From Anaerolineales bacterium (GTDB lineage Bacteria; Chloroflexota; Anaerolineae; B4-G1; DUEL01), in contig DQUX01000192.1 in assembly GCA_015662065.1 (NCBI GenBank), forward strand, positions 1 to 6,705: a stretch of DNA of 6,705 nucleotides, read 5' to 3'. The number at the start of each line of letters is the position of its first letter. Position 1 is the stretch's first letter. Below, piece after piece: positions 1 through 6,142 of this stretch. Position numbers and translations under genes: made by a program. The notes beneath the pieces were generated by a model that had not been told where the DNA came from, did not search any database, and was given only the letters and a program-made list of their open reading frames with translations.

Positions 1-28
1 CCGAGTTTCCCTGTTTCTAATAACTGAG

Positions 29-41
29 GAAAGGAGGTGAT
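29..41 (+). promoter_or_regulatory. Very long anti-Shine-Dalgarno match in the leader
   Basis: The 13 bases GAAAGGAGGTGAT are a continuous match to the complement of the usual bacterial 16S rRNA 3' tail, far longer than the 5-7 bases of a normal ribosome binding site. The only start codon nearby is the ATG at 40-42, which overlaps the match and sits 2 bases after GGAGG, closer than the usual 5-9. No ATG, GTG or TTG occurs at ideal spacing. It could drive the short leader ORF poorly, act as a ribosome landing site upstream of the binding-protein gene, or be coincidental. The match is seen directly; any role is inferred. Confidence 0.4.
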
Positions 42-153
42 GGCCGTCTTCGTTAGCCCTTCTAAGGGCAGACTCTTTGCAGGGGGTGACATCCCCGCCG
101 TAGGGAGAGCGAGTCTGCCTGCTGCGATTGGTCCTTTTCCAACGTTCTGGTAA
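40..153 (+). CDS. Possible 37-codon leader ORF upstream of the binding-protein gene
   Basis: An open frame runs from ATG at 40 to TAA at 151-153 and encodes 37 residues (starts MAVFVSPSKGR, ends GPFPTFW). Its stop abuts and partly overlaps the AAGGAGG ribosome binding site of the next gene (152-158), an arrangement compatible with translational coupling. Against it: its own Shine-Dalgarno is too close to the ATG, an open frame of this length is not rare by chance in GC-rich DNA, and the peptide resembles nothing I know. It is not rich in Leu, Ile or Val, so a classical branched-chain amino acid attenuator peptide is unlikely. Treat it as a weak candidate. Confidence 0.2.
   Translation: MAVFVSPSKGRLFAGGDIPAVGRASLPAAIGPFPTFW
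56..119 (+). promoter_or_regulatory. Leader with two mutually exclusive hairpins
   Basis: GGCAGACTC (67-75) is perfectly complementary to GAGTCTGCC (111-119), a 9-bp stem closing a 35-base loop. Inside the loop, GGGG (83-86) can pair with CCCC (93-96). Upstream, GCCCT (56-60) can pair with AGGGC (65-69) across a TCTA loop. This small hairpin shares bases 67-69 with the large stem, so the two cannot form fully together. A further 5-bp pairing is possible between TCCTT (132-136) and AAGGA (152-156), which would cover the ribosome binding site of the binding-protein gene. I recognise no known riboswitch class. Pairing is seen in the sequence; regulation is inferred. Confidence 0.4.
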
Positions 154-166
154 GGAGGAGAAATAA

Positions 167-1378
167 ATGAAGAAGATGGCGGTTCTCAGCGTATTGCTGC
201 TCATCAGCCTGGTGGCGGCAAGCTGTGGCCCGGCGGAGGAGCCGTTCGAGTGCGAGGATCCTCTGGGCTGTGTGACCATCGCTCCCGGCGATCCGATCCG
301 CATAGGCTACGCCCTCGTGATCGCTGGCCCGAACGAGTCGTTGGGCATTGACTCGCGGAACGGCATCGAGATCGCCATTCAGGATAAAGGCGAGGTTCTG
401 GGGCATCCTGTCGAGTTGGTGGGTGAGGACTCAATGTGCAGCGCCGAGGGTGGGCAGACGGCTGCCACCAAGCTGGTCTCCGATCCCACGCTGATCGGCA
501 TCATCGGCACCAACTGCTCCAGCGCGGGCGAGCCCGCCTCGAGGATCGTCTCCGAGGCCGGCATGGTGCTGATCTCTCCTTCCAACACCGCTCCATCCCT
601 CACCGACCCGGACAAGGCCTGGAACCCAGGCTATATGCGCAGTTGCCACAACGACAAGATCCAGGGCGCGGCGATGGCCTACTTCGTCTTCGAGGAGCTG
701 GGCCTGCGCACTGCTGCCACCATCCACGATGGCAGCCCCTACGCCGATCAGTTGCAGCAGGTGTTCGCCGACACGTTCACCGAGCTGGGCGGCACCATCA
801 CCTACCAGGGGGCCGTCAATGTGGGCGATACCGATATGGGCCCCATCCTGACGACCATCGCCGCAGATGAGCCGGAGTTCATCTACTACCCGATCTTCAT
901 CCCCGAGGGCGCCCAGATCACCCGGCAGGCCCAGGACATCCCCGGCCTGGAGAACACGATCCTGGCCGGCGCCGACGGGATGTACTCGCCGGACTTCATC
1001 GAGGCCGCCGGTGAGGCTGCCGAGGGCATGTACATCTCCGGCCCGAACCTAGCCTTCGACAACCCCCTCTACGACCACTTCCTCGAGGTCCACGTGGAGA
1101 AATACGGCTACGATCCGCTGAGCGTCTTCCACGCTCACGCCTACGACGGGACGATGATGCTCCTGGCTGCCATCGAGGAGGTGGCGGTGGTAGAGGAGGA
1201 CGGCACGCTGCACATCGGCCGGCAAGCGTTGCGGGATGCGCTGTACAGCACCTGCGATTTCGAGGGCATCACCGGCAAACTGTGCTGCAACGAGTATGGC
1301 GACTGCGCCGACCCGCAGATCGCGGTCAACCAGATCCAGAACGGCGAGTACGTGCCGCTCTGGGAGTATGTGCCGTAG
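167..1378 (+). CDS. livK: Lipoprotein substrate-binding protein of a branched-chain amino acid ABC transporter
   Basis: This is the extracytoplasmic receptor that captures ligand and delivers it to the LivHMGF complex; type I periplasmic-binding fold (Peripla_BP_6 / LivJ-LivK family). Residues 1-19 form a lipoprotein signal (MKK, hydrophobic core, V-A-A-S) and Cys20 is the predicted lipidated residue. The first lobe starts near residue 43 (PIRIGYALVIAGP). Family-type stretches include GIDSRNGIEIAI (60-71), GTNCSS (114-119), SPSNTAP (137-143), HDGSPYADQL (187-196) and GADG (268-271). The length, 403 aa, is slightly above the usual 360-390. The start is supported by AAGGAGG at 152-158, 8 bases before the ATG. 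Oddly, it has nine Cys besides Cys20 (29, 35, 91, 117, 160, 363, 373, 374, 380), whereas E. coli LivJ has one disulfide. Being first in a liv operon supports amino acid import, but relatives bind other amino acids, amides or aromatic acids, so the exact ligand is not certain. Confidence 0.93.
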   Translation: MKKMAVLSVLLLISLVAASCGPAEEPFECEDPLGCVTIAPGDPIRIGYALVIAGPNESLGIDSRNGIEIAIQDKGEVLGHPVELVGEDSMCSAEGGQTAATKLVSDPTLIGIIGTNCSSAGEPASRIVSEAGMVLISPSNTAPSLTDPDKAWNPGYMRSCHNDKIQGAAMAYFVFEELGLRTAATIHDGSPYADQLQQVFADTFTELGGTITYQGAVNVGDTDMGPILTTIAADEPEFIYYPIFIPEGAQITRQAQDIPGLENTILAGADGMYSPDFIEAAGEAAEGMYISGPNLAFDNPLYDHFLEVHVEKYGYDPLSVFHAHAYDGTMMLLAAIEEVAVVEEDGTLHIGRQALRDALYSTCDFEGITGKLCCNEYGDCADPQIAVNQIQNGEYVPLWEYVP

Positions 1379-1422
1379 TGAGTTCTATGCCCTGTACGCG
1401 AGCCTGACGGCTTGACGATCTG

Positions 1423-1460
1423 GGGATGGGTCCAGGCGGATTCTGGCCTGGGCTCATCCC
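1423..1460 (+). promoter_or_regulatory. Strong 15-bp hairpin between the binding-protein gene and livH
   Basis: The left arm 1423-1437 (GGGATGGGTCCAGGC) pairs along its whole length with the right arm 1446-1460 (GCCTGGGCTCATCCC), with two G-U pairs and an 8-base loop. The downstream sequence (TCTCCCTGTATTT) has no proper U-tract, so it is a poor Rho-independent terminator. It lies 45 bases after the binding-protein stop. In several ABC operons, such as malE-malF, a hairpin here protects the upstream mRNA and keeps the binding protein in excess of the permease. That role, or partial termination, is inferred. Confidence 0.6.
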
Positions 1461-1503
1461 TCTCCCTGTATTTGATTCGGATGTGGCCGAAATCGGTGGG
1501 ATG

Positions 1504-1519
1504 TCCGGCATTAGCCGGA
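1504..1519 (+). other. Small hairpin upstream of livH
   Basis: TCCGGC (1504-1509) and GCCGGA (1514-1519) form a perfect 6-bp stem with an ATTA loop, ending 21 bases before the livH ribosome binding site. It may be part of the same intergenic RNA structure as the larger hairpin upstream, or incidental in GC-rich sequence. No U-tract follows. Confidence 0.35.
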
Positions 1520-1540
1520 GAAACTCCCCTTGATTTGAAC

Positions 1541-1545
1541 GGAGG
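1541..1545 (+). promoter_or_regulatory. livH ribosome binding site that decides the start
   Basis: GGAGG at 1541-1545 lies directly against the first in-frame ATG (1546-1548), which leaves no spacer. The second in-frame ATG (1552-1554) follows at a 6-base spacing, which is optimal. I therefore start livH at 1552, giving a protein beginning MRHTLGQ rather than MAMRHTLGQ. Confidence 0.75.
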
Positions 1546-1551
1546 ATGGCT

Positions 1552-2625
1552 ATGCGACATACACTGGGTCAGCGGCTAGAGCGCTTCAATTATCTGGACG
1601 TCGTTCTGTGGCTGTTCCGTATCGGAATCATCGTGGTGATTGTCTGGGGGACGGTGGCTACTATTCTGGACAATCCCTATTCGATGAGGAACTGGATCGA
1701 CCTCCTGCTCACCGGTCTGACGCAGGGCAGTTTGTACGCGCTGATCGCCCTGGGCTACACGCTGGTGTACGGTGTGCTGCTGATGATCAATTTTGCCCAT
1801 GGCGAGTTTTTTATGTCGGGGGTTTTCACGGCTACCGTCTTCGTCGCGATCCCTCTGAATGAGGCGGGGCTGTGGAACCGGCACCCGATCCCGTGTCTGC
1901 TCCTCGTCACCGTGGTGGCCATGGCGGTCTCGATGGCTATCGCCGTGTTGACCGAGCGCGTGGCCTACCGCCCCCTCCGGCGCGCCCCGCGCCTGATCCC
2001 CCTCATCACGGCCATCGGCGCTTCGTTCTTTTGGCAGTACTTCTTCCGGGGGCTCTACGGATCCGGCATCACGGCCTTTCCCACCGTACAGGCACTGGCG
2101 GGGAAGTGGACCGTCGCCGGGTTGGAGATCGGCAAGACGGATGTCGTCGTGATGATCTCCTCCATCCTCCTCCTGATCGGGCTCTACATCTTCGTGATGC
2201 AGACCAAGACCGGGAAGGCGATGCGGGCGGTGTCGGAGGACAAAGATGTCGCTGCGCTGATGGGGATCGACGTGGACCGGGTGATCGTGATCACCTTTGC
2301 CGTGGGTGCGGCGCTGGCCGGAGCGGCCGGGATTCTGTACGCGATGCTGTACCGACAAGTGAACTTCTTCATGGGGTTCTACCCCGGTCTTAAGGCCTTC
2401 ACCGCCGCCGTGCTGGGAGGCATCGGCAGTGTCCCGGGCGCTGCCCTGGGCGGGTTGGCGCTGGGGATGTTCGAATCCATCGCCCCCAATCTGTTCCTGG
2501 AGGGATTGGGCATCCCTGGGGCCAACCAGCTTAAGGACGTAGTTGCCTTCACCATGCTGGTCCTGATCCTGATGTTCCGGCCCCAGGGTATCCTGGGCGA
2601 ACGGTTGGCTGAGAAGAAGGCCTAA
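1552..2625 (+). CDS. livH: Branched-chain amino acid ABC transporter permease LivH
   Basis: An inner-membrane permease that forms half of the import channel together with LivM. It is 357 aa with about nine hydrophobic segments. Family hallmarks include GLTQGSLYALIALGYTL (55-71) followed by INFAHGEFFMSG (79-90), the EAA-type cytoplasmic loop around residues 224-244 (MRAVSEDKDVAALMGIDV) that contacts the ATPases, and GGIGSVPGAALGG (289-301). It ends in the usual FRPQGILGE (342-350). It is longer than typical LivH (about 290-310 aa) because of an N-terminal extension of about 45 residues with an additional hydrophobic helix at roughly 17-38. The start at 1552 is preferred over 1546 on ribosome-binding-site spacing. 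Its TAA overlaps the ribosome binding site of livM, whose start is 11 bases downstream, so the two are surely cotranscribed. Confidence 0.95.
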   Translation: MRHTLGQRLERFNYLDVVLWLFRIGIIVVIVWGTVATILDNPYSMRNWIDLLLTGLTQGSLYALIALGYTLVYGVLLMINFAHGEFFMSGVFTATVFVAIPLNEAGLWNRHPIPCLLLVTVVAMAVSMAIAVLTERVAYRPLRRAPRLIPLITAIGASFFWQYFFRGLYGSGITAFPTVQALAGKWTVAGLEIGKTDVVVMISSILLLIGLYIFVMQTKTGKAMRAVSEDKDVAALMGIDVDRVIVITFAVGAALAGAAGILYAMLYRQVNFFMGFYPGLKAFTAAVLGGIGSVPGAALGGLALGMFESIAPNLFLEGLGIPGANQLKDVVAFTMLVLILMFRPQGILGERLAEKKA

Positions 2626-2636
2626 GGAGAGAATGT

Positions 2637-4325
2637 ATGGAAACGCAAGCACGCTTCAATTGGAGGGATAACTTCCGGTTGGGATTGCTGGCAGCGGTCG
2701 TCGCGCTGTCCCTCTGCGCCATCGGTGTGGTGGGGACGTTTGCCCAGCGGGACATTATCGGCGGTGTGGTCTCCTTGGGCCACGTCTTCCTTTTCGGCGC
2801 CGCTCTGGGTGGTGGGTACCTGGCGGCGCATCGAGACGCCGACGGCGGGACGGGCAGGGCGCTTCTGGGAGGGGCATTCATCGGTTTCCTCTCCAGCCTG
2901 CCGCTGGTCGTGCTGGCCCTGGTGGCCGAGCCGTTCCATCTACGGCAGTTTCTGCCCAACGTCTCACCCGAACTCCTGGAGATGCTGACCTTGGGACAGG
3001 GACAGATGCCCGGGCTCCTCATCCTGGTGGCGGTGGTGACGGTGCTGGGCCTGGTGGGGGTGGGGATGGCCAGGCTGCCCTCCCACGTGCGACGTCCGCT
3101 GCTGACGGGCCTGGGGGTGGTCTTTCTGATCGGGCTGCTATCCGAGACCATCGCCCTGGCCTGGGGAAGCCATGGGCTGGGCCTGAGGATCCGGCGGTTT
3201 ATGTTTGCATCCAAGGGCCTCTCCATCCCGGGTGTCCTGGTGGTCTTTGCAGCCGCTACCGGGCTGAACGTGTGGTGGAACACCCAGGGCAGCCGGGTCC
3301 GGCAGCGCGTGGCTGCCCTGCCCCCAAGGCGGCAGCAGGTTCTCCGCTGGGGCGGGATCGCCCTGGGAATCCTGATCCTGCTGATTTTGCCGTTTCTCCT
3401 GCGCAGATACCTGAGCGAGGTGATCGTCAACGTCGGGCTGTATATTCTGATGGGGCTGGGCTTGAACATCGTCGTCGGCTTCGCCGGCCTCCTGGACCTG
3501 GGGTACGTGGCCTTCTTCGCCATCGGGGCCTACACGATGGCCTTGCTCACCCCTAGTGAGTACGGCGTGGCGAACCTGTCGTTCTGGACAGCGCTGCCTT
3601 TCTGTGTGCTGGCGGCAGTGCTGGCGGGCATCTTCCTGGGCGTCCCGGTGCTGCGGATGCGCGGCGACTACCTGGCGATCGTCACCCTCGGCTTCGGCGA
3701 GATCGTCCGCATCCTGGTCCTCTCAGACTTCCTGGCTCCCCTCATCGGTGGCGCGCAGGGTATCCTGAAGATTCCCAATGCCTCTATCGGCGGCCTGGAG
3801 ATCGTCCACCCGGAGCATCTGTACTATCTGGTCCTGGCCGGCTGCTTGCTGGCGTTCTTCGTCTCCTGGCGGCTGCGGGACGCGCGCCTCGGACGGCAGT
3901 GGATGGCGATGCGCGAAGATGAGGATGTGGCCGAGGCGATGGGCATCAACCTGGTGAGGACCAAACTGCTGGCCTTCGCCATCGGGGCCGCCTTTTCCGG
4001 GATGTCGGGGGCGATCTTCGCCGCCAAGCTGAGCTCGGTCTTCCCCCACAGCTTCTCCCTGATGGTTTCCATCAATGTGCTGTGTCTAATCATCGTCGGC
4101 GGTATCGGGAGCCTTCCCGGCGTGGTGGTGGGAGCCCTCGCTCTGGTGGGATTGCCCGAGCTGCTGCGCGAGTTCGCCGAGTACCGCTTGCTGATGTACG
4201 GCGCGCTGTTGATCTTGATGATGCTCGCTCGCCCGGAGGGGTTCTGGCCCTCTGAGGTCAGGAAGCGCGAGTTGCATACGGAATCGGCACCGACGGGCGG
4301 TGGCAGCCCGATCGGGTCGGCCTAG
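2637..4325 (+). CDS. livM: Branched-chain amino acid ABC transporter permease LivM with a long extra membrane N-terminus
   Basis: The second channel subunit of the importer. The C-terminal part, from about residue 237, is a standard LivM: GLNIVVGFAGLLDLGYVAFF (275-294), LRMRGDYLAIVTLGFGEIVR (339-358), the ATPase-contacting loop MAMREDEDVAEAMGINLVRT (423-442) and GGIGSLPGVVVGA (488-500). At 562 aa it is much longer than usual (about 300-430). Residues 1-235 hold about six extra hydrophobic segments (roughly 14-35, 40-64, 75-97, 126-147, 155-177, 196-215), then a basic loop (216-238, rich in Arg) before the first canonical helix (239-256). I recognise no named domain in this extension. AAGGAG (2624-2629), 7 bases before the ATG, supports the start. 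The frame stays open with coding-like composition throughout, so the extension is part of the gene. Confidence 0.94.
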   Translation: METQARFNWRDNFRLGLLAAVVALSLCAIGVVGTFAQRDIIGGVVSLGHVFLFGAALGGGYLAAHRDADGGTGRALLGGAFIGFLSSLPLVVLALVAEPFHLRQFLPNVSPELLEMLTLGQGQMPGLLILVAVVTVLGLVGVGMARLPSHVRRPLLTGLGVVFLIGLLSETIALAWGSHGLGLRIRRFMFASKGLSIPGVLVVFAAATGLNVWWNTQGSRVRQRVAALPPRRQQVLRWGGIALGILILLILPFLLRRYLSEVIVNVGLYILMGLGLNIVVGFAGLLDLGYVAFFAIGAYTMALLTPSEYGVANLSFWTALPFCVLAAVLAGIFLGVPVLRMRGDYLAIVTLGFGEIVRILVLSDFLAPLIGGAQGILKIPNASIGGLEIVHPEHLYYLVLAGCLLAFFVSWRLRDARLGRQWMAMREDEDVAEAMGINLVRTKLLAFAIGAAFSGMSGAIFAAKLSSVFPHSFSLMVSINVLCLIIVGGIGSLPGVVVGALALVGLPELLREFAEYRLLMYGALLILMMLARPEGFWPSEVRKRELHTESAPTGGGSPIGSA

Positions 4326-4344
4326 TCCATTAGAGGGTAGAGCT

Positions 4345-5136
4345 ATGGCCATCCTTACCGCGAAAAACGTTACCAAGTCCTTCGGCGGCCTGGTGGCGGT
4401 CAACCGGTTCGACTTCGATGTCCCCGAGGGAGGCATCGTCAGCATCATCGGGCCGAACGGCGCGGGGAAGACCACTTTCTTCAACTGCGTCACCGGTTTC
4501 TACCCGTTCGATGAGGGTGAGATCAAGTTCAATGGTCACCTTCTGAACGGGCGGTCGCCGGATCAGATTGCCCAGATGGGCATCACCCGCACCTATCAGA
4601 ACATCCGCCTCTTTGCCAATATGACCACTATCGAGAACATCCTGGTGGGTATGGAACCGCAGCTCAGGTCCAGTTGGATCGGGGCCGTTCTCGGCTCGCG
4701 GTATACGCGCGCGGAGGAGGAGCGGGCGCTGGAGGAGGCCCGCCGGCTGCTCCGGTTTGTCGGCCTGGCGGGTAAGGGGGACCTGCTGGCGAAGAACCTT
4801 CCCTACGGTGACCAGCGACGTCTGGAGGTCGCCCGTGCCCTGGCCGGTAAGCCCAAGTTGCTGCTGCTCGACGAGCCCACCGCCGGGATGAACCCCCGCG
4901 AATCGGCGGAGATGATGCGATTCATCCACAGGCTGCGGGATGAGCTGGGGATCACCATTCTGCTGATCGAGCATGATATGCGGGTGGTGATGGGGATCTC
5001 TGAGCGGGTGACGGTGCTTGACTATGGAAAGAAGATCGCCGAGGGTGCGCCGGCGGAGATCCAGCGCGACCCCCGCGTGATCGAAGCCTACCTCGGACGG
5101 GGTGCGGCCACCGGTCTGGCCGCCATCACCGCCTGA
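4345..5136 (+). CDS. livG: Branched-chain amino acid ABC transporter ATP-binding protein LivG
   Basis: A cytoplasmic ATPase that pairs with LivF and powers import; 263 aa, normal for LivG. Nucleotide-binding motifs in order: Walker A GPNGAGKT (36-43), Q-loop Gln85 in RTYQNIRLF, signature in the LivG form LPYGDQRRLE (152-161) in place of LSGGQ, Walker B LLLLDEPTAG (172-181) with catalytic Glu177, and H-loop His210 in IEHDM. The insertion around 104-123 between Q-loop and signature and the C-terminal EIQRDPRVIEAYLG (238-251) are typical of LivG and of the related urea/amide transporter ATPases. An in-frame ATG at 4300 exists inside livM, but the start at 4345 has GAGGG (4333-4337) at 7 bases and gives the usual N-terminus (MAILTAKNVTKSFGG). 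It lies 19 bases after the livM stop. Confidence 0.96.
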   Translation: MAILTAKNVTKSFGGLVAVNRFDFDVPEGGIVSIIGPNGAGKTTFFNCVTGFYPFDEGEIKFNGHLLNGRSPDQIAQMGITRTYQNIRLFANMTTIENILVGMEPQLRSSWIGAVLGSRYTRAEEERALEEARRLLRFVGLAGKGDLLAKNLPYGDQRRLEVARALAGKPKLLLLDEPTAGMNPRESAEMMRFIHRLRDELGITILLIEHDMRVVMGISERVTVLDYGKKIAEGAPAEIQRDPRVIEAYLGRGAATGLAAITA

Positions 5137-5158
5137 TCTGGAGTCAAGGAGGCCTTCC

Positions 5159-5872
5159 ATGCCGATGCTGGAACTCCAAGACGTGCATGCCTACTACGGC
5201 AATATCCACGCCCTGAAAGGGATCTCGCTCACCGTGGAGGAGGGGGAGATCGTGACGCTGATCGGCGCCAACGGGGCCGGGAAGACGACGACCCTGCGCA
5301 CCATCAGCGGCCTGCTCAAACCCCGTCAGGGCAAGGTCTACCTGGAGGGGGAGGACCTGGACCAGTACAAGGCCCACGAGATCGTCTACAAGGGCGTGGC
5401 GATGGTGCCGGAGGGCCGCGGCATCTTTGCCAAGCTCACCGTCGCCGAGAATCTGGATATGGGGGCCTACAGCCGCCGCGATAAGAAGGGTATCGCCGAG
5501 GACCTGGAGCGGGTCTTCGAACTCTTTCCCCGCCTCAAGGAGCGCCGCAACCAGGTGGCCGGCACCCTGAGCGGCGGCGAGCAGCAGATGCTCGCCACCG
5601 CCCGCGCCCTGATGGCACGACCCCGGTTGCTGCTGATGGACGAGCCTTCGATGGGGCTGGCGCCCGTTCTGGTGGAGGACGTCTTCGACAGGATCATGGA
5701 GATCAACCACGAGGGCACTACGATCCTGCTGGTGGAGCAGAACGCCCATATGGCGCTCCAGGTCGCCCACCGAGGCTATGTTCTCCAGACAGGGGAGATC
5801 GTTCTGGGCGACACGGCCGATGGGCTGCGGCAGAATCCTATGGTACAGAAGGCGTATCTGGGGATGGAGTAG
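5159..5872 (+). CDS. livF: Branched-chain amino acid ABC transporter ATP-binding protein LivF
   Basis: The second cytoplasmic ATPase of the importer, 237 aa, the usual LivF length. Motifs: Walker A GANGAGKT (36-43), VPEGRGIF (83-90) where the Q-loop Gln is replaced by Glu, signature LSGGEQQ (137-143), Walker B LLLMDEP (157-163) with catalytic Glu162, and VEQNA (192-196) with Gln194 where most ABC ATPases have the switch His. Both substitutions are normal for LivF and tell it apart from LivG. The C-terminus QNPMVQKAYLGME is also typical. The start at 5159 is supported by AAGGAGG (5146-5152) at 6 bases; the upstream in-frame ATG at 5102 would overlap livG and lacks this support. It is 22 bases after livG and the last gene of the operon, followed by a repeat and a terminator. 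Confidence 0.96.
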   Translation: MPMLELQDVHAYYGNIHALKGISLTVEEGEIVTLIGANGAGKTTTLRTISGLLKPRQGKVYLEGEDLDQYKAHEIVYKGVAMVPEGRGIFAKLTVAENLDMGAYSRRDKKGIAEDLERVFELFPRLKERRNQVAGTLSGGEQQMLATARALMARPRLLLMDEPSMGLAPVLVEDVFDRIMEINHEGTTILLVEQNAHMALQVAHRGYVLQTGEIVLGDTADGLRQNPMVQKAYLGME

Positions 5873-5876
5873 TTGG

Positions 5877-5938
5877 TTGCCGGCGGCCGGATGCTGGCAC
5901 TGGATACCGGCAGCCGGATGCTCGGAGCTGGACGCTCG
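5877..5938 (+). repeat. Degenerate heptamer tandem repeat after livF
   Basis: Starting 4 bases after the livF stop, the sequence splits into nine consecutive units of 6-8 bases, nearly all ending in GG: TTGCCGG, CGGCCGG, ATGCTGG, CACTGG, ATACCGG, CAGCCGG, ATGCTCGG, AGCTGG, ACGCTCG. The loose consensus is ATRCYGG. A 10-base exact repeat (GCCGGATGCT) occurs at 5886-5895 and 5913-5922. It resembles short tandem repeats found between genes in some bacterial genomes. No coding role is evident; it would lie in the 3' untranslated part of the operon mRNA. Confidence 0.55.
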
Positions 5939-5956
5939 TGTCGATCTGCCGCTAGT

Positions 5957-5997
5957 AGAGCCTCCCTCCGGTCTGTTCCGGCGGGAGGCTTTCTTCT
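5957..5997 (+). terminator. Rho-independent terminator of the liv operon
   Basis: AGCCTCCC (5959-5966) pairs perfectly with GGGAGGCT (5983-5990). After one T-C mismatch, CCGG (5968-5971) pairs with CCGG (5978-5981) around a six-base loop. The stem runs into a T-rich tail (TTTCTTCT, 5990-5997). This is the best intrinsic terminator in the window, 84 bases after the livF stop, and separates the operon from the lipoprotein gene. Confidence 0.85.
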
Positions 5998-6055
5998 GAC
6001 TAGTTGCGGCTCTTGTGAACCGCCGAACCCGCCAACGGTCGGCAGGGCAAACCGC

Positions 6056-6073
6056 CTGAGAGCGCTGAGACCG
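6056..6073 (+). repeat. Two-copy 9-base direct repeat upstream of the lipoprotein promoter
   Basis: CTGAGAGCG (6056-6064) is followed immediately by CTGAGACCG (6065-6073), 8 of 9 bases identical, just upstream of the candidate -35 element. It could be a protein-binding site or chance. The rest of 5998-6080 contains only weak pairing, for example ACGGTC (6035-6040) with GACCGT (6069-6074), and no gene. Confidence 0.25.
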
Positions 6074-6080
6074 TCAGCTT

Positions 6081-6111
6081 TTGAGAGACCATCCGCCTAC
6101 CCCACTATTAT
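6081..6111 (+). promoter_or_regulatory. Candidate sigma-70-type promoter for the lipoprotein gene
   Basis: TTGAGA (6081-6086) matches the -35 consensus at 5 of 6 positions and TATTAT (6106-6111) matches the -10 consensus at 5 of 6. The spacer is 19 bases, slightly longer than the ideal 17. The element follows the operon terminator, and transcription would start about 25 bases before the ATG at 6143. Its placement makes sense, but the spacer length keeps confidence moderate. Confidence 0.45.
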
Positions 6112-6142
6112 GCAACGAATCCAGTGTTTTTAGGAGGGAAGA

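Noticed and set aside
18..23. TAATAA as a possible -10 box for the operon promoter
   Set aside because: The matching -35 would lie before the window start, so it cannot be evaluated.
79..100. GCAGGGGGTGACATCCCCGCCG looks a little like the start of an FMN riboswitch (GCAGGGTGAAATTCCC type)
   Set aside because: Only one arm resembles it; the other conserved FMN arms are missing, the whole structure is too short, and the downstream operon has no flavin link.
1576..2652. 358-residue antisense open frame opposite livH
   Set aside because: It mirrors the coding frame of livH in GC-rich DNA, and its product is His/Gln/Arg-rich with no domain or ribosome binding site.
2549..3523. 324-residue antisense open frame opposite the livM extension
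   Set aside because: Composition is Arg/Pro/Ser/Thr-rich, typical of a shadow frame, and it would overlap livH and livM, which are clearly coding on the + strand.
4300..4344. Upstream ATG as the livG start
   Set aside because: It would overlap the end of livM and add 15 residues not typical of LivG; the ATG at 4345 has a well-spaced GAGGG.
5102..5158. Upstream ATG as the livF start
   Set aside because: It lies inside livG and has no good ribosome binding site; the ATG at 5159 has AAGGAGG 6 bases upstream.
5405..5743. LivF lacking the usual Q-loop Gln and switch His, as if inactive
   Set aside because: VPEGRGIF and VEQNA are the normal LivF forms; Walker A, signature and Walker B Glu are intact.
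5778..6133. Short + strand frames spanning the end of livF and the gap (5778-5999, 5873-6133)
   Set aside because: They overlap livF or run through the heptamer repeat and terminator, have low-complexity products and lack ribosome binding sites.
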